Origin: Psychrobacillus lasiicapitis
GTDB taxonomy: Bacteria > Bacillota > Bacilli > Bacillales_A > Planococcaceae
Direction of reading: 5' to 3'
Assembly: GCF_006861795.1 (NCBI RefSeq)
Contig: NZ_VDGH01000004.1
Location: 248,001 to 312,000, forward strand
DNA: 64,000 nucleotides
The number at the start of each line of letters is the position of its first letter. The first letter of the stretch is position 1. Made by a program: the position numbers and the translations under genes. A model generated the notes under the pieces. The model saw only the letters and a program-made list of their open reading frames with translations, had not been told where the DNA came from and made no database searches. Below, one piece after another: positions 62,746 through 64,000 of this stretch.

Positions 62746-64000
62746 ATGACAATAGATAAAATGAAACAAACAATATTTAATAGAGCAACACTCGGTGATT
62801 GGGAACAAACAGCACTTAAATCACTAAAAGGGAAAACATTAGACTCCCTTTCTACAAAAACTTTAGAGGATATCATTTTGAAACCGCTTTATTCATTAGC
62901 TGATGCGGCATTTATACCTGTTTCACAAACGGATATTGTAAGACAAGCGAAAAATTCTTCCGAATGGTCCATCGCGCAACTTGCAGAGGGTGCTACAAGT
63001 GAGGAAGTTTTAATGGATATAAAAGAATCGCTTGGAAAAGGCAATGATGTCATTCATTATAAAGTGGAAAAAGAACATGTATGGAATGCTGAGCAAATAG
63101 AGGAATGGAAAGGTCTATTATCCGAACATAAGGCTATTTTAGATGTAACAAACAATCCGTCCTTTTTGGACCACTTCACGGAGTTAAATGGTTTAGTGAA
63201 GGGAGCAAAAAATGCTACTACTTTACATGCTAGAACGACTTTCTTAAATGGCTCAAGCATTCATCAAGCGGGAGGAGACGCTGTCAGTGAACTGGCGAGT
63301 GTTCTTGTACAGGCAGATTCACTTGCTCGTGAAACAAGCATAGGGGAGCTTGTTCAAAAGGCATTCGTTCAGTTTTCGGTAGATACAAATTTCTTTATGG
63401 AAATAGCAAAAATTCGTGCTTTTCGTGTGCTTTGGCAAGCTTTTGGCGAAGGATTTGGACAGCCTAATCTAGAAGCAATTCCTGTGCATGTGGAAACTTC
63501 ATTGCGTTCATTTTCAGTACTAGATCCATATGTTAATATTCTTCGTGCAGGAAATAGTGCGCTTGCCGCGGTGCTTGGAGGAGCAGACAGCGTAACAACG
63601 TACCCACATGATTATTTAACAAAAGTTACACCGACATCTAATCGAATCGCGCGTAATATGCAACTCGTATTAAAAGAAGAAACGCATATACAGCGTGTGA
63701 TTGATGCGGCCGGTGGGTCTTACTATGTGGAGAGTTTAACGAAAGAACTAGTGGAAAAAGCATGGGATTATTTTTTAAAGTTAATGAAGGAAGTAACGCT
63801 AGAAGATAGAGAATCCAAGCTTTTAGCTCGAGCACATGAAAAATGGCAGCAGCAGCTTGCTCTACTAGCTACTCGAAAAAAATCGCTTATCGGAACGAAT
63901 ATTTACGCAAATCCAGCTGATATATTACCGGAAGCTATTAAACAGATAGATTATAAACGTCTTGCCAAACCATTAGAACAGCTAAGACAAGCATTTCAAC
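62746..64000 (+). CDS. mutA: Methylmalonyl-CoA mutase small subunit (mutA), cut by window end
   Basis: The first 418 codons are present and the frame runs off the window. It begins MTIDKMKQTIFNRATLGDW and keeps the TIM-barrel-like core with LHARTTFLNGSSIHQAGGDA, SVLDPYVNILRAGNSALAAVLGGADSVTTYP and DAAGGSYYVESLTKEL. This is the non-catalytic small subunit of the B12-dependent mutase, which isomerises (R)-methylmalonyl-CoA and succinyl-CoA. mutB would be expected just beyond. Together with the bkd operon it completes the breakdown of Ile and Val through propionyl-CoA. GGGGGAAG site before ATG. Confidence 0.95.
   Translation, partial: MTIDKMKQTIFNRATLGDWEQTALKSLKGKTLDSLSTKTLEDIILKPLYSLADAAFIPVSQTDIVRQAKNSSEWSIAQLAEGATSEEVLMDIKESLGKGNDVIHYKVEKEHVWNAEQIEEWKGLLSEHKAILDVTNNPSFLDHFTELNGLVKGAKNATTLHARTTFLNGSSIHQAGGDAVSELASVLVQADSLARETSIGELVQKAFVQFSVDTNFFMEIAKIRAFRVLWQAFGEGFGQPNLEAIPVHVETSLRSFSVLDPYVNILRAGNSALAAVLGGADSVTTYPHDYLTKVTPTSNRIARNMQLVLKEETHIQRVIDAAGGSYYVESLTKELVEKAWDYFLKLMKEVTLEDRESKLLARAHEKWQQQLALLATRKKSLIGTNIYANPADILPEAIKQIDYKRLAKPLEQLRQAFQ

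Noticed and set aside
1-64000. tRNA, rRNA, CRISPR arrays, prophage, integrase or intact IS
   Set aside because: None recognised on reading both strands; short repeats seen are hairpins, not spacer arrays.

Overview
The window looks like chromosome of a low-GC, endospore-forming Firmicute, most likely of the Planococcaceae (Psychrobacillus/Lysinibacillus/Sporosarcina type). This rests on AT-rich DNA with strong AGGAGG ribosome-binding sites and many TTG/GTG starts, a Bacillus-type branched-chain keto acid (bkd) locus, and spore genes: a GerA/GerB/GerC germination receptor, a LysM/GH18 cortex-lytic enzyme, a YjcZ-type micropeptide, a KinB-like kinase and DUF4183 proteins. The genus is inferred, not proven. 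I saw no rRNA, tRNA, CRISPR array, prophage or intact transposase.

Layout. 0.2-11 kb: a DUF342 protein, a YqiK-like phosphodiesterase, a DUF2627 (YqzF) protein, then bkdR-bcd-lpdV-bkdAA-bkdAB-bkdB, which turns Leu/Ile/Val into branched acyl-CoA; ptb and buk of the B. subtilis operon are absent. 11-17 kb: an unusual winged-helix regulator, an M20 amidohydrolase, a YfcC-type carrier, a DUF3100 membrane protein and a small membrane partner, possibly one catabolic locus. 17-28 kb: two DUF4183 proteins, a small acidic lipoprotein, an LLM oxidoreductase, a paired SMR efflux pump, an AlkD-like protein, an SDR enzyme, a LysR/MFS divergent pair, a YjdI-YjdJ fusion, two genes broken by in-frame stops, and a coiled-coil protein. 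28-32 kb: a yhcEFGHI-like ABC operon with its GntR regulator and a visible operator. 32-36 kb: small surface-type protein, RsbR paralogue, YjcZ peptide, DinB protein, gene remnants and a lipoprotein.

36-52 kb: GH18 spore enzyme, several GNAT acetyltransferases, a uracil-DNA glycosylase, a BASS transporter, a methyltransferase, a phosphotransferase that seems to start at ATA, a SgrR-like regulator divergent from an MFS exporter, Nudix, PAS-STAS, a GmhB-type phosphatase, SelO and a heavily decayed gene. 52-64 kb: KinB-like kinase, a GC-richer multi-hairpin element of about 290 bp, a PadR/DUF2812 pair with a long palindromic operator, an AarF/UbiB kinase, a ZIP transporter, the gerABC-like operon, and the start of mutA (methylmalonyl-CoA mutase small subunit), cut by the window edge. 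MutA would use methylmalonyl-CoA derived from propionyl-CoA made by Ile/Val breakdown, linking both ends of the window metabolically.

The most notable observations are: (1) BkdR has lost the GAFTGA sigma-54 contact loop and one arginine-finger position, and the flanking gaps hold no -24/-12 promoter; (2) the multi-hairpin element near 54 kb, which may be a structured RNA or a non-autonomous mobile element; (3) several pseudogenes between 20 and 52 kb, two of them with one clean in-frame stop; (4) the poorly described regulator/M20/YfcC/DUF3100 locus; and (5) clear inverted-repeat operators for the YhcF-, PadR- and SgrR-type regulators.
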